This document shows, in pieces, positions 14,686-27,176 of a stretch of DNA of 64,000 bases. Under the pieces are notes generated by a model, which saw only the letters and a list, made by a program, of their open reading frames with translations, was not told where the DNA came from and did not search any database. Each line of letters opens with the position of its first letter. Position 1 is the first letter of the stretch. Source of the stretch: Homarus americanus (lineage: Eukaryota > Arthropoda > Malacostraca > Decapoda > Nephropidae); the NCBI RefSeq assembly GCF_018991925.1, contig NW_024737068.1:1493239-1557238 (forward strand), written 5' to 3'. The position numbers and the translations under genes were made by a program.

Positions 14686-14740
14686 AACTGCTCTAGTTCA
14701 GCCCAGGCTGTGTAAATTATGTCAAACATTTAGAACATAA

Positions 14741-15381
14741 TGTTACGAACCACGCCACCAATTGTCATGATCTACCTACCCAGCACTACGAACCACGCCA
14801 TCTATTGTCCTGATCTACCTACCCAGCACCACGAGCAACGCCATCTAGGGACGAAACACGAGTATGACTCGTCTTAGTTACCACTCCCGGGTTTCCCTTC
14901 TCCATATCCTGGTTGTTGGTCACCTCCTCAAAGTCTTCTTTGTTAGCTCTACTGTAGTTCGAGGAGAGTTCAGTTCACTCTGGGAAGTGACCACAGGATC
15001 ACCTATCCTGGAATCCTACGGCACAGTGACTAACCTACCATCTTCTACAATACTCAGCCTTACTCGTCAGCCATCTCAGCTCCGCACTTAAGTACAGTAT
15101 TTGTAATCTTATATTGCCTCCCCCACCTCCACCTTGCTTCAAATTATTGTATGTTGTATAAATATGTATATACTGTTAATGTTTAGGTTAAGTATAGTTA
15201 AGGGTAAATTATAGAAAGCTGAATATTTTGTTAAGGAATTCATGGTACTTTATTATACACAACAAAAACTCGCATCCTTTGTCTACCCTTTTATAGTCCG
15301 ATTGTCTTTGTTTTTTTTTGTTGTTGCCTGTTGGGATCTGGGTAGACTTTTAACTATATTCTAAATCCCCAACTCGTAACA
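14741..15381 (+). mobile_element. Solo LTR with 4-bp target duplication
   Basis: A 641-bp segment begins TGTTACGA and ends TCGTAACA, the TG...CA inverted ends of an LTR. It is flanked by ATAA on both sides (14,737-14,740 and 15,382-15,385). It contains a TATAAATA motif near 15,158 and no coding sequence. A short direct repeat (core ACGAACCACGCCA) lies at its left end. Orientation is assumed from the TATA-like motif. Confidence 0.75.
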
Positions 15382-15383
15382 AT

Positions 15384-16535
15384 AAGAACATCAGAAAATA
15401 AGGAGTATGCAACAGGCCGGTTGGCCTGTGCATGGCAGCTCCTGTCGAGAGTTACTACCACTCTCTATCATCCATGAATCTATCTAGCCCCCTTTTGAAA
15501 CTTTCCAGAGTTCCAGCACTTACTACAAAGTTGCTAAGCTTGTTCCACTCGTCCACTGTAGGTTATGTATCTAAGCTACTGTGCCGAGTAGCATTATATA
15601 TGTAATTACGTGGCAACACTGCACGTGTTATGTGGCAACATTGCCCCGAGGCTGCCATATGGCAAGGCAGTCTCAGTCTGACTCCGTGCCTCGTGCAAGG
15701 CACACGCTAGGCACCACTTGTATTTCTCCTATTCGTTAATAAATGGACTTCAGTGTTACCCGGTGTTTCCCTACCCATCACTGCCTTCTTCAGGGAACAC
15801 TTGGAACCTTCATGGCGCAGTGAGTAGGATTCGAAGGGTTCCAAGTGTTCCCTGAAGAAGGTAGTGATGGGTAGGCTGTAAGAGGCACTGAGTCAGACTG
15901 AGACTGCCTTGCCATATGGCAGCCTCGGGGCAATGATGCCACATAACACGTGCAGTGTTGCCACGTATTTACATATATAAATGCAACTCGGCACAGTAGC
16001 TTAGATACATAACCTACATCCACCACCGTCTTTGTGAACCAGTTTCTTCCTATCTCCCTCCTAAACCTAAACTTATCCAACTTAAATCCGTTGCTCTGAG
16101 TCCTATCCTGCTCGGATATTATAAGAACTTTATCTATATCCCCTTTATTGATTCCTTTCACCCACTTAAATACTTCTATCATATCTCCCCGCACTCTTCG
16201 TCTTTCTAGGGAATGCAAGTTAAGTTTTCTAGGCCGTAGGTCCGGGCTTACAAGTACCCCTAGGTCTCTTTCACAAGTCGACTTCTCTAGGTTGATGTTG
16301 TTAAGGCTGTATACATTGTCAGTATTTGTTCTTCCAATATTAAGTACGCTGCACTTGCTGGTGTTGAATTTCATTTGCCACTTTTCAGACCACCCCTGCA
16401 GTTTATTTAGATCCTCCTATAATGCATTTGCATCCTGCCCTGAATTAATCTGCCGCCCTATTTTGGTGTCATCAGCAAACTTGCTTATGTCACTGCTGAT
16501 CCCAGTATCTAGATCGTTTATGTAGATTATGAACT
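15384..16535 (-). mobile_element. CR1-like LINE, RT palm to 3' end, interrupted by an LTR element
   Basis: On the minus strand: FIIYINDLDTGISSDISKFADDTK (RT motif C, FADD, near 16,470), WQMKFNTSKCSVLNIGR, ERDLGVLVSPDL, RRVRGDMIEVFKWVKG, then GRNWFTKTVV. At 15,557-16,018 another element interrupts the frame. Coding resumes as DEWNKLSNFVVSAGTLESFK and reaches the 3' end near 15,384 (an AAGAACAT...TGCAACAGGCC motif shared with 17,630-17,690). One in-frame stop lies near 16,420. The RT fingers and the endonuclease are not present in this orientation. Confidence 0.88.
15557..16018. mobile_element. Palindromic element: two LTRs in inverted orientation around a primer-binding site
   Basis: The 462-bp insertion lies inside the LINE above and is flanked by a perfect 5-bp duplication TCCAC (15,552-15,556 and 16,019-16,023). 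It begins TGTAGGTTATG and ends CATAACCTACA. The left 256 bases (15,557-15,812) look like a complete LTR: TG start, AATAAA near 15,740, CA end. It is followed directly by TGGCGCAGTGAGTAGGAT, a plausible tRNA primer-binding site (15,813-15,830). The rest (about 15,836-16,018) is the same LTR in reverse orientation with about 70 internal bases missing. There is no coding sequence. Confidence 0.85.
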
Positions 16536-17118
16536 AAACTAAACGCGGTAAAGGGAGGACTCAGAACACGACTAACTTAAATGTCTATTACGCGAACAGT
16601 AGAAGTATGAGAAACAAAATGGATGATATTAGGGCCTTGGTATGTACCGAAAAAATCGATATAATAGCATTCACTGAAACATGGATCAACCTAGACTCAT
16701 GTGAGTTGCCGGTCGAATACCAAATTGCGGGTTACAAATTGTTCCATACCGATAGGCAGACCAGGAAAGGAGGCGGAGTAGCAATCTATGTTAGGGATAA
16801 TCTGAAGTGTGAAATAAATAAGAAAATAAAAACTGAGCGGAATACAGAAATAATTTGGATGGAATTGAGCTACGGTAGGGAAAAATTAATCGCAGGAGTA
16901 ATATATAGACCTCCCAATCTTGATAGAGTCAATGAGCGACTTATCTGGGATGAAATGCGCAGGGCTTTCATACACAACAAAGTCTGTATAGTAGGCGACT
17001 TTAACCTTGGCCAAATAGATTGGACTGACCTTACGGGTAACTCAGAATCAGAGGATTTTCTCGAGACGATCCAGGGCTGTTTCCTAAGTCAACATATAAC
17101 CGAACTCACACCTTCTTA
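16536..17118 (+). mobile_element. LINE apurinic endonuclease domain, inverted relative to its neighbours
   Basis: The plus strand encodes the N-terminal endonuclease of a CR1/Jockey-type LINE: SMRNKMDDIRALVCTEKIDI, AFTETWINLD (catalytic E), GGGVAIYVRDNL, AGVIYRPP, CIVGDFNLGQIDW (catalytic D and N), ending at about QHITELT. It is open from 16,607 to 17,119 with few lesions. The RT fragment on its left and the endonuclease fragment on its right are both on the minus strand. Confidence 0.88.
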
Positions 17119-17490
17119 ATCCCTGATAATCCGCCAACCGAAAGTTTGGGACTCTGACCATATTGTCATTGTTTTTTGTTTCCCAATTTAGGGTAAACCT
17201 GATTTCTCTGTGATCACTGTTACCTAGTTCTTCCCCTACTGTGATATCTCTGATAATATTTTCTTTATTTGTTAATGCTAGGTCTAATATATTGTCACCT
17301 CTCGTAGGTTCTGTAATTAGTTGTTTCAAAAATTTTTCCTGTACTGCGTCTAGGAAGTCTTCAGATTCATAGTCACCTACAATGTTGTCCCAGTCAATAT
17401 TTCTGAAGTTGAAATCCCCCATAATTCACAGGTTGTTATATTTTGCTGCCCTACTCATTTCCTGCCATATTGCCCCGACCAAGTGACTTG
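17110..17490 (-). mobile_element. LINE endonuclease C-terminal fragment
   Basis: On the minus strand: SRAAKYNNL, a stop, then MGDFNFRNIDWDN, SEDFLDAVQEKFLKQLITEP, LDLALTNKENIIRDI and GNSDHREIRF (the C-terminal SDH catalytic motif of the AP-endonuclease fold). It overlaps the end of the plus-strand endonuclease fragment by a few bases and shares its GDFN-to-ITE region. Confidence 0.85.
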
Positions 17491-19633
17491 AAATATACTT
17501 GTCCGGGTATACTGTACTGTATATATATTATTTTTATTTGTCCTGACAAGTTTCTGGAAGAAATTTGCTTGCCCAGATTTTTTTATGAGAAAAGTTAGAT
17601 AAACATCTTAAAACATACACATTTATTGTGTGTATAATGGAGAAAACTGCAACGGGCCTATTGACCCATACGAGGCAGAATCCAGGAAAAAAAGTCACAG
17701 ATAAAAGGCACGGAAAAAACCTAACCTAAGCTAACCTAACCTACGTGCAATGCCATCATATATATATTGTGTTGTCAATGTGTACAAGTCATGTGACTTT
17801 TTTCCTGTGGTCTTTATTTCCGTTCACCACTAGGCAGCCCCATATACAGTTACACTCACTCAACCTATGTCATTCATATATCTGTTTAGTCCAAGAGGGT
17901 TAAACCTCCTTTGTCCAGTCTATATATGAAGCCTTCCTCAAGTGCGGTCTTAACTCCTGTCACATCACGTCTACAGCCTCTCTGCTTGGTGGTTCCTTTG
18001 AAATGTTGAAAAATTTTGAGTTGTTTTGACACCGACTGACTAGAGGCGGTTTGGCGGCTTAATTAATGTACAGATAAATTACCTGCAACTGGCAAAGGTC
18101 CTGGTACACTGAGAAGCGGTTAACGGTCCCTGGTTAAACGTACACAGTGATTTTGGTTCACTGACAACAATTCCTGTCTTAAGTTTTTTCCTCTCAAAAT
18201 ATTAGCTTGTCCGACGGGTAGTCGTGCACATGGACGTGAAAAAATGCCGGGCTGCCGGGCACTACTAATCTGCACAGCCTGATTTCACTTGATGCATTTT
18301 TTAGAATGACAAGAGAGAATCTGAAAAGTGAACGTTTTCATTACTTTGTTTTCATCTATTAAATAATCGGTGAAACTGATGTTAGACCGCTGCAATGTGA
18401 GCTGATGTACCATTTAAGCGTATTCCAACTGCATTCATAGATAATCATGACTGAAATACTGAATGCTGTATCTCTCTCTAATCCTCATTAATGGTGATCT
18501 TTGACTCGTAAAGAATCTACAATGTAACACGTTATCTTTGCCAGTAAGTAGTAATCCCATTATATTTATCAACGCTAGGGCAAATAATATATTTTTCTAT
18601 TTATTTAACATCTTTAACGCCTAAATCTTAAGACGTTCTCGTTAAACTTCAGAATATGGTACAAGTTCTTCATCAACACGTATTTGTCACTTGAATGTTC
18701 CGAGCAGATCCTACAGGAAGTGTCACGTGTCCACCTATTGCCACCATCCACGTCATAGTTTCCATCCCTCCATATAACAAGTCTGTTCTTATTGGTCAGC
18801 ATTATACCTCTTGAAGGCTGTGATTGGTACGCTCTCTGTCGTGGCATCACCGGACAGAGCCCTCTTCTCCCCCTCGCGGTCTCGCCCATCACTTACTTGG
18901 CGGGAGTCGACGTGGATAGACGTCACGGCTTGAGCCCCGACACTCCTCGCTCTCCCTCACTGTGATTCCTCCTTGGCCACCTATGTGATAAAGTAAGTTA
19001 CCATTTACTTAAGTAATGTTCAGGTGTTGGATCATGTGAAGGTTAGGTCCAAACCCCCTGCTTATTTCACTTAATGATTAGGCATAAAGAATGGACTAGC
19101 AAAATAGCTCAAAACAGCCCTGAATGATAATTCAGCCTGTCAGCTTATTTTGCCGTGAACGATAACGTAGCCTATTCATAATGATGAAACATCCAAACGC
19201 TAACGTATCCTAACCTAACACCAAAATAGCGTTAGTGTTTTTCACTTAAACTAATGTGCCTAAACTTCACGTGGGCTTAAGTATTAGTGATAATAAAGTC
19301 ATTTACTGCCAATTAGGGGATTTTTTTATAACCGTATTTCTTAATCAGGTTTGTGTAGGTAAAGCTGCCAGTTGTCAGGTGGTTGGGCCGTGTAGCGAGC
19401 GACCTCTTGAGTTACGCCTTGACAAGTTTATGTTTGTCACGTGTTATTACTATACATACTTGATGTTCACTAAAACTAAACCACATGTATTACTTCTTAA
19501 TTATTTTGAAATATTAATTTGTATTTTCAATAGTACAGAAATATTTAGTTATTTGTGCATATAAGAATGGACATAAAAATATACGTATGAGCAAACGGTA
19601 TTTTCTTTTATATTAATACAGGTATAACAAAAA
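17491..19633. other. Repeat debris without a gene
   Basis: 17,628-17,690 resembles the LINE 3' end at 15,384-15,440 (GGCCTATTGACCCATACGAGG). CTAACC repeats lie near 17,720 and 19,210, and a half-MITE arm lies near 19,025-19,090 (TTATTTCACTTAATGATTA). A 92-codon minus-strand frame (18,614-18,892) has no known motif. Confidence 0.4.
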
Positions 19634-19662
19634 TAATGTTATTTATCCATCTCGCTGCTTCA
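19634..19662 (+). repeat. Single unit of the 28-bp minisatellite
   Basis: Reads TGTTATTTATCCATCTCGCT and continues GCTTC, identical to the unit of the large array at 24.7-26.7 kb. It sits alone, directly against the 3' tail of the LINE-like block. Confidence 0.85.
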
Positions 19663-22600
19663 ATTTCAATTTTCAATTTATTTCTTGTCAGGAAGCGGGA
19701 TCTAATTCTTTCTATTTTCAGGCACCCTGTACAACGGCGCAAGCACTCTGGCAAGTGTTGAAACGAAGTATATACAGTACCAAACTCTTGCCAAGGGGCT
19801 TACTAAAAGCCTAAGGGTCTTCGCTGGCACACATAATCAATATTGTTTACAAATATCTGGCCCGGTATGGGAGGATAAACGTGCTCCGTCAGGTCGTCAG
19901 GTGGTAGGTCCGGCAGGCGTCACGGAAGCGTTGTGATAGGCATCTGGAGGTAGTGAACAGGGTTAACATAAGATGCTTTCATAATGCACAAAGGCACTCC
20001 AGGATGGGGACACCCAGCCTCTCCCAAGCAAATCATACCCCGTAGTGTGCAGTGCTGTCGTCCCCTTTCCGCGACCACTTTCCCGTAGCGTACGCTGGTC
20101 AGGTACGGAGGGCACTCGTACTAGGTGGGCGGGGAACCAGGGAATGTTTCCTTCCCAGCTTCTCTCTGTTTAAACGTTGGATTCTAATGTCAAGTGTTCG
20201 TGAACCGCCAGTCGGTGGCCTTGTTGCAGCAGTCTTGGCAGGCTCGCTCTGCCACCTCTTCCAAATACCGACATGACTAAGGTATCCGCCAAGATAATCT
20301 GGGACGGCTTCATCGGTGCAGATGTTAACCCTCGTATTCCGAGACGGTCCTTATTTTCCCTTGATCAATACGATCCCCGTGAAGCGGTGCCTGGAGTCGC
20401 AACAGAATAAGCAGGAGCAGCTCTCTGCTTCTTCCTCGGCGAAAGAGCGGAGGCAGCCAGTTCGGCTGGTGGAGATGCGTCAAACTGCGAGGGCAGTTTG
20501 ATGAAACCAGGGCATGAGGACAGAGATGTGAGCCACCAGCGGCTTTACGCAGCGGGGTCAGCAAGAGACACTCGTGTGAGGACCGTCCACCACAGACTGG
20601 TGGGCATTCTGGAAGTGGTATTTGCAGAAACAACAGGGTTTACCTGGGATTTCGGGCGATCCACCAGAGCATTACTTCAGGTTGAAAATCCAGCCAGGAG
20701 GAGACAGACAAGCAACGAGGGTGACCAGCAATATCGATAAAAGGAGGTCGTGTGTTCCTGAAGGGCTCGGGTGACCTCGCCCTGTCTTCTAGATGGAGAT
20801 CCCGGTCTCCGGACAGCAGAGTCAGGTTGGTTTGAACATGGTTGCCCGGGATCCGTAGAATGGAAACAACGGTTTTGGTCAAACGCACGATCTGCGGGTA
20901 AAACTAAGTTCGGTATATAGAAATTAAACGTGCTGAACTAAGATGAAACAGCTTTCCTCTGGATAACTTCGGAACGGATGACAACGATCCGATAATGACG
21001 AGGAACGCATGACCTAGTCGGCGCCTAAGACAGTGGAACTTATGGTGAAAGTACAGGGATGGTGGCACCAAAAACCTGCGCGGGCGAGGAGCGAGACGCC
21101 AGCACTATCTCGAAATGGCGGACACAGGATGTGGCGATATTGCAGGTGCCACACCGGAGTGGCCTGTATCGATGGCAGTCAGGCGTTCCTGACCAGAAGG
21201 TGGGTACAACACGACCAGCGCACGCGGCTTTGTTCTGGTTGAAAGAGGAAGCCGTCCACTCTCTGGAGACCAGATCAAGGCTCCTGCATGCTGAGGTGAT
21301 CCAGGGGCTTTGGAGGAGGACATCGTCGTGGCTATATCCTGGTGGACTGCTTCTGTCAATACGGGAAGTACAATGGAGTGCAGAGTGTTAAACAGGTGGG
21401 GACTGGGACTCGCCCAGGGGTACCAGGTTCATTTCTTGAACAGGAACTGTAGGCGCTCGCGCAGGCAGGCTGACGTCCGAAGTAGAGGCGATCCGTGGCG
21501 AAGTCTCGCAGCTTCTTTCAGGCAAAATGAGGCTGGGCGTATCAAAGGCTACCTGATATCGAGGGAGGCAGAACAAGGCAGTCTGTTACCAATAAAGAGC
21601 AATGGGTGTGCTGTTGCGATGTTCGATAGAGCTTTCGTGAGAGTTGGAAGCCTCCTATGGTGTGAAGAGGCGACGATGAACATCCTCTCCATCATCTTGT
21701 AAACACAGGAGGCCCAAGATTCAATGGTCGTCTTCCGGATCTCCAGCAGGATAGAGGATAATAGTATTTTCCAGTTCGGACAGAGAGAACTTGTAATTTC
21801 ATAAGACATGTGAAACAACAGGCCGTTGGAATATTAGTACGACGTTCAGGAACCCAGATGGGATTCTGATCATCCCCAGGAAGTGTTCTTTCTAGAACGA
21901 CAGGCTTTCTTAGCTCGAACGTGATGGGATGATCAGTGGGGGCAGGGAGGTAGAAACGCTTACAACAGCAGGCTCAGAACATGGTAGAATACACTGCCTC
22001 CTGCATTGGATCAAAGTGCCTCCAGGGGGAGGCTGATGCCCGTCCTTCATTAGAGCAGGCAAAGGGGCGAGACCAAAATTGGGAGGAGGCCTCCGTCAGT
22101 ACCCGGCGCATTAATCGTTCCCGCCCACAGGGGGTGGCGACTTCAGACGATAAGACGGCGGGTGAAAGCTGCGCGCATCAGCGCTCCTGGGTTACCAAAG
22201 AGACACCAATTTTTGAAGATCTTCCCAGTCCTCTGAGCCGAGACCTCCGTATGGTGGAATCTGGGGATACCTGCGCGGAGATGTCTCCATGGGGATACCG
22301 CCTGGTTGGTGGCCTGGGGTGACGGGGAGGGCGATGAAGTGCGATCCGAGAGAGTCGCCTACGGCATCGCAAAAGCTCAGCGCCAAGGCCAGGAGACCGG
22401 GAACAACGCCGAGTCCGCCAGGTAGAGAACAGTGAATTGAGAAGGAACAGCATCTTGTTGTGAGACGAAGAGGCAGGGGGATCGATGAGGCTGATGGGGC
22501 TGAAGGAGAGCCTGAGATGGTCAGTAACGGCAAGATGGATCGCCGACGGAGGCTCGTGGTGCGGTGGGATGAAGACTATGTTGGATTTCAATAGTAAGCC

Positions 22601-24560
22601 ATGAGGAAACTATGGGGAGGCGAGCCAGGATCGTCCAGGACAAAAGCGGCATCGTCGTCCCCGTGAAACTTGAGATGTGATCCATTCGGGTACATGGTGG
22701 GATGGCGGTGCATTAAAGTCTTGAGGAACAATAGTGGAATCCATCATGGAGGTCGTGAAGAACACAGAGTCCAGAAAGTACTCGTGAACATTGATGACTA
22801 CACAGGGTGGATACTCACCAAGAGTAAAGTGAAAATTCAGACAGAGTTCCATGTGAGTCCAGGTGAGGGAGACGAACAGGTGAGCAAGTATTTTGCAGGG
22901 AGTGAGGGAGGCCTGAGCACTGCCACAGTACCGGGCAGGTGTAAGCAAGTACCAGCCAGTGAGGCGGTGGAACAACATCATGTGGTTTCTGGTAGGCAAC
23001 ATCTACTGATGGGCTAAACTGGGCGGGAACCTGTCCAGCAGTCTGAGTCCTGGGATGTTCCGTGTGTAGAAGAGGAGGAACTTGGCACTCCACAGAGAGA
23101 TGAGTCCAGGAGGGGCTGGGCGCAGGAGCTCCAGAGAGGAGAATTGCCATTCTCATTGAGAAAAAATGAGAGGGAGGAGAGTGTAGGCAGGATGGTCCTC
23201 AATCTCAAGTGGAAGGAGGCAGGTCATCCAGGAGCTGCAAGTGCTGCCCCTGTTGGGTCAGGGTGTCCAAAATGAGTTGATGTTGCTTCTGCAAGCTCTC
23301 ACTGATGTTTTTACAAACAAGTCGAGTTGGGCGCTGAAGGTTGGTTTGCTGGGTGGCGATCCAGACAGTGATTGTTTTCCAAGGCCCTTGAATTGTGTAC
23401 CTGTCACACAGGCGGAGGTGGCAGCGAGGTGCAGGCCCGACTGGGCATCAATTGAGTGGTATGACCAGGAGAGGACAGTGAGGGTTCAAGTTGGTAAGGT
23501 GGTGGTGCTGGTGAGACAGCCAGGGGTCCAGGTGGGCAGGGAATGGTGACTGTGTGGCGGGGCCCAAACGACCCTTGTTCCAGGCAGGAGAGGAGGATGA
23601 ATTGGTAGGGGTGATAGGATGGTAGAGGAGAGGAGATCAATGGAAATCGCGGTGGATGGAAGAGCGATTGGTGGATAGGTGAGTTTGGTTGACGCAGAGA
23701 CTAAATTCAGAACGGGGCAGTGAGGCTAAGGTAAGTTTTCCAGGCGTGCCGGACGTGAGGCAGTGGCATTCCAGGCATGGTGACACATATGGCAGTGGCT
23801 GCGTGGGTATAACTGAAGTTTTGTTCTGAACACCGATTTACATTCCATATTCGTAGGGACCTAAAACGCAGGCGACCATCTCGTTACTCCCAGGTGCGGT
23901 GTTTCCAGTTGGCTTAACCTGACCACAGATTTTCGGGGTTCAAAACCAAAATCGATCAAAGAGGACAGACGTAATTAATTACCTTCGGGAAGAGGGCCCC
24001 ACCCGCCGATAATTTCGTTAAGACGACGTTTGGAGACTTCAGGACGATGCGGCGTTCCATGTCAATGGTTAATGGAGAAAGAAGGCAGGTCGTCGTGGGA
24101 ATCTCCAGGGTACGTGGCGGGCTCGCCCGCGAGGCTGACGAGTTTCTGGGGTGATGGTGAACTTCAGCATCACCTCCCCTAGGGCAGGAAAAGCCCTGAG
24201 TGGTGGAAGGCGTACCCTGCCCGTCCATTGTGTGGTGACTATCACGGCGCTGGGACTCGGAGCCGAAGTGTTTGAGGTCCTGAAGTGGAAAGCAGTGACG
24301 GAAGACCAGATAATCCGTATTGCTCAGAGGCAGTGAAGAGCAGGGGCAGCGAAGGCGCGACGAGACCTTGGGGAGACAAGGGGAATCCCTGTATCGTCGG
24401 CGGAAGGTCCGGTCATTGAGCCATATAAACGCCAGGGGACCCCGATGACGGTCCACCTTCTACAGCCCAGGCGGGCTGGGGGAGCCGTGGCCTGGGCCGA
24501 CTACAGGGGTTCTTAGCTGGCTAACTTTGACGTGTTCAGAAAGGATAAAGTAACATCGCA
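19663..24560 (-). mobile_element. Degenerate LINE-like block
   Basis: The 3' end is convincing. On the minus strand it shares TCACAACGCTTCCGTGACGC and the terminal GATCCCGCTTCCT...AATAAATT...GAAATTGAAATTG tail with the LINE 3' end at 43,308-43,612. Upstream, the sequence is GC-richer than its surroundings and full of frameshifts. Scattered blocks (for example LHSIVLPVLTEAVHQ near 21,350) look like a non-LTR RT C-terminal region, but no full RT motif can be followed. The 5' limit is set by the change in composition near 24,560. Apparent plus-strand frames up to 130 codons are not believable genes. Confidence 0.5.
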
Positions 24561-24739
24561 TACTTCTGCCGCCGTTTCCAGGCAGAATGGTTAACGGCGA
24601 ACGCGTTAACCTTTGCAGTCAGGTCAGGTGTTAATGACGTCACTGATGCATCACTATCATTGCGCATGCCAAGCCAGCTTTGCTCAGAGGGATCGGGTGG
24701 TGGATGAACATCCCCAAAATGAGCAAAGTAAGTAAAAAA

Positions 24740-26722
24740 TATACCTGGCTGCTTCTATATTTATCCATCTTGCTGTCAATGTTATCCATCATGTATATCC
24801 ATCTGCTGCTTCAAATTTTATTTATCCATCTCGTGCTTCTAATTTATCCATCTCTGTTTAATTTATTTATCCATCCTGCTTCAATTTTATTTATCCATCC
24901 GCTGCTTCGTTATTTATATCCGCTGCTTCTAATTTTATTTATCCATCTCGTTTAATTATTTATCTATCTCTGCTGCTTCTAATGTTATTTATCCATCTCG
25001 CTGCTTCTAATTTTATTTATCCATCTTGCTGCTTCTAATGTTATTTATCCATCTCGCTGCCTAATTTTATTTATCCATCTCGCTGCTATTTATCATCTCC
25101 TGCTTCTAATGTTATTTATTCACCGCTCTGCTTCTAATGTTATTTATCCATCTCGCTGCTTCTAATTTTATTTATCCATCTCGCTGCTTCTAATGTTATT
25201 TATCCATCTCGCTGCTTCTAATTTTATTTATCCATCTCGCTGCTTCTAATGTTATTTATCCACATCGCTGCTTCTAATGTTATTTATCCACCTCGCTGCT
25301 TCTAATGCTATTTATCCATCCCGCTGCTTCTAATGTTATTTATCCATCGCTGATTCTAATTTTATTTATCCATCTCGCTGCTTATAATGTTATTTATCCA
25401 TCTCGCTGCTTCTAATTTTCTTTATCCATCTCGCTGCTTCTAATGTTATTTATCCATCTCGCTGCTTCTAATTTCATTTATCCATCTTGCTGCTTCTAAT
25501 GTTATTTATCCATCTCGCTGCTTCAAATTTTATTTATCCATCTCGCTGCTTCTGTTATTTATCCATCTCGCTGCTTCTAATGTTATTTATCCATCTCGCT
25601 GCTTCTAATTTTATTTATCCATCTCGCTGCTTCTAATGTTATTTATCCATCTCGCTGCTTCTAATGTTATTTATCCATCTCGCTGCTTCTAATTTTATTT
25701 ATCTATCTCGCTGCTTCTAATGTTATTTATCCATCTCGCTGTTTCTAATTTTATTTATCCATCTCTCTGCTTCTAATGATATTTATCCATCTCGCTGCTT
25801 CTAATTTTATTTATGCATCTCGCTGCTTCTGATGTTATTTATCCATCTCGCTGCTTCTAATTTTATTTATCCATCTCGCTGCTTCTAATGTTATTTATCC
25901 ATCTCGCTGCTTCTAATTTTATTTATGCATTTCGCTGCTTCTAATGTTATTTATCCATCTCGCTGCTTCTAATGTTGTTTATCCATCTCGCTGCTTCTAA
26001 TTTTATTTATGCATCTCGCTGCTTCTAATGTTATTTATCCATCTCGCTGCTTCTAATGTTATTTATCCATCTCTCTGCTTCTAATGTTATTTATCCATCT
26101 CGCTGCTTCTAATTTTATTTATCCATCTCGCTGCTTCTAATGTTATTTATCCATCTCGCTGCTTCTAATTTTATTTATCCATCTCGCTGCTTATAATGTT
26201 ATTTATCCGCTACGCTGCTTCTAATGTTATTTATCCATCTCGCTGCTTCAATGTTATTTATCCATCTCACTGCTTCAAATTTATTCCACCGTTCCATCTC
26301 GCTGCTTCTAATGTTATTTATCCATCTCGCTGCTTCTAATGTTATTTATCCATCTCGCTGCTTCTAATGTTATTTATCCATCTCGCTGCTTCTAATTTTA
26401 TTTATCCATCTCGCTGCTTCTAATTTTATTTATCCATCTCGCTGCTTCTGTTATTTATCCATCTCGCTGCTTCTAATTTTATTTATCCATCTCTCTGCTT
26501 CTAATGTTATTTATCCATCTCGCTGCTTCTAATTTTATTTATCCATCTCGCTGCTTCTAATGTTATTTATCCATCTCGCTGCTTCTAATTTTATTTATCC
26601 ATCTCGCTGCTTATAATGTTATTTATCCGCTACGCTGCTTCTAATGTTATTTATCCATCTCGCTGCTTCCAATGTTATTTATCCATCTCGCTGCTTCCAA
26701 TGTTATTTATCCATCTCGGCCT
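24740..26722 (+). repeat. 28-bp minisatellite array, about 70 units
   Basis: The unit is TTATTTATCCATCTCGCTGC followed by TTCTAATG or TTCTAATT. Many neighbouring units alternate between the AATG and AATT forms, so part of the array has a 56-bp period. Units at the left edge (24,750-25,130) are the most degenerate. There are no spacers, so it is not a CRISPR array. Confidence 0.95.
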
Positions 26723-26964
26723 CAGTGTCCCATTACTGTTCCTGTTATTAATCCTATAACCGTAATTGCATGGTCAAATTATCTTCTTTTTCTACAGTTT
26801 TCCAATATTTCTTTGGTTGTTGTCGTCAGTTTTCTTATTTCTTCACTTGTTTAACTAGCATAATACCTTATCGTTAGTGTAACATTTGAGTGTTGGATTT
26901 ATATATTTTTTGTAATTATTAAAGTATTTATTATTAGATAAGAACAGGAAGAGTGATCAATGTG

Positions 26965-26967
<3 letters not shown>

Positions 26968-27013
<46 letters not shown>
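26968..27013. repeat. (GA)n microsatellite
   Basis: An uninterrupted GA run of about 44 bases. Confidence 0.95.
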
Positions 27014-27015
<2 letters not shown>

Positions 27016-27176
27016 TCACCTTACTGGATACTTAAGGATCTAGTGGACTTCAGTATCAGTTTTAAGTGTTGTCTGCCTTGTTCAATATTGCTATGTGTGT
27101 TTAAAGAAAAAAAAAATAATGACAGACCAGTTAGACATTTAACTAATTTATTAAAGGGCATATTATTAATATAAAT

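Noticed and set aside
18614..18892. 92-codon minus-strand frame
   Set aside because: No recognisable motif, no splice context, and surrounded by repeat debris.
20052..24456. Many frames of 60-166 codons on both strands
   Set aside because: The region is GC-richer, so stop codons are rarer; the frames show no conserved domain and overlap a LINE-like 3' end. I also considered a DIRS-type element or an endogenous large DNA virus, but found no supporting motif.
24740..26722. Regular direct repeats that could suggest a CRISPR array
   Set aside because: The units are contiguous without unique spacers, and the DNA is eukaryotic.
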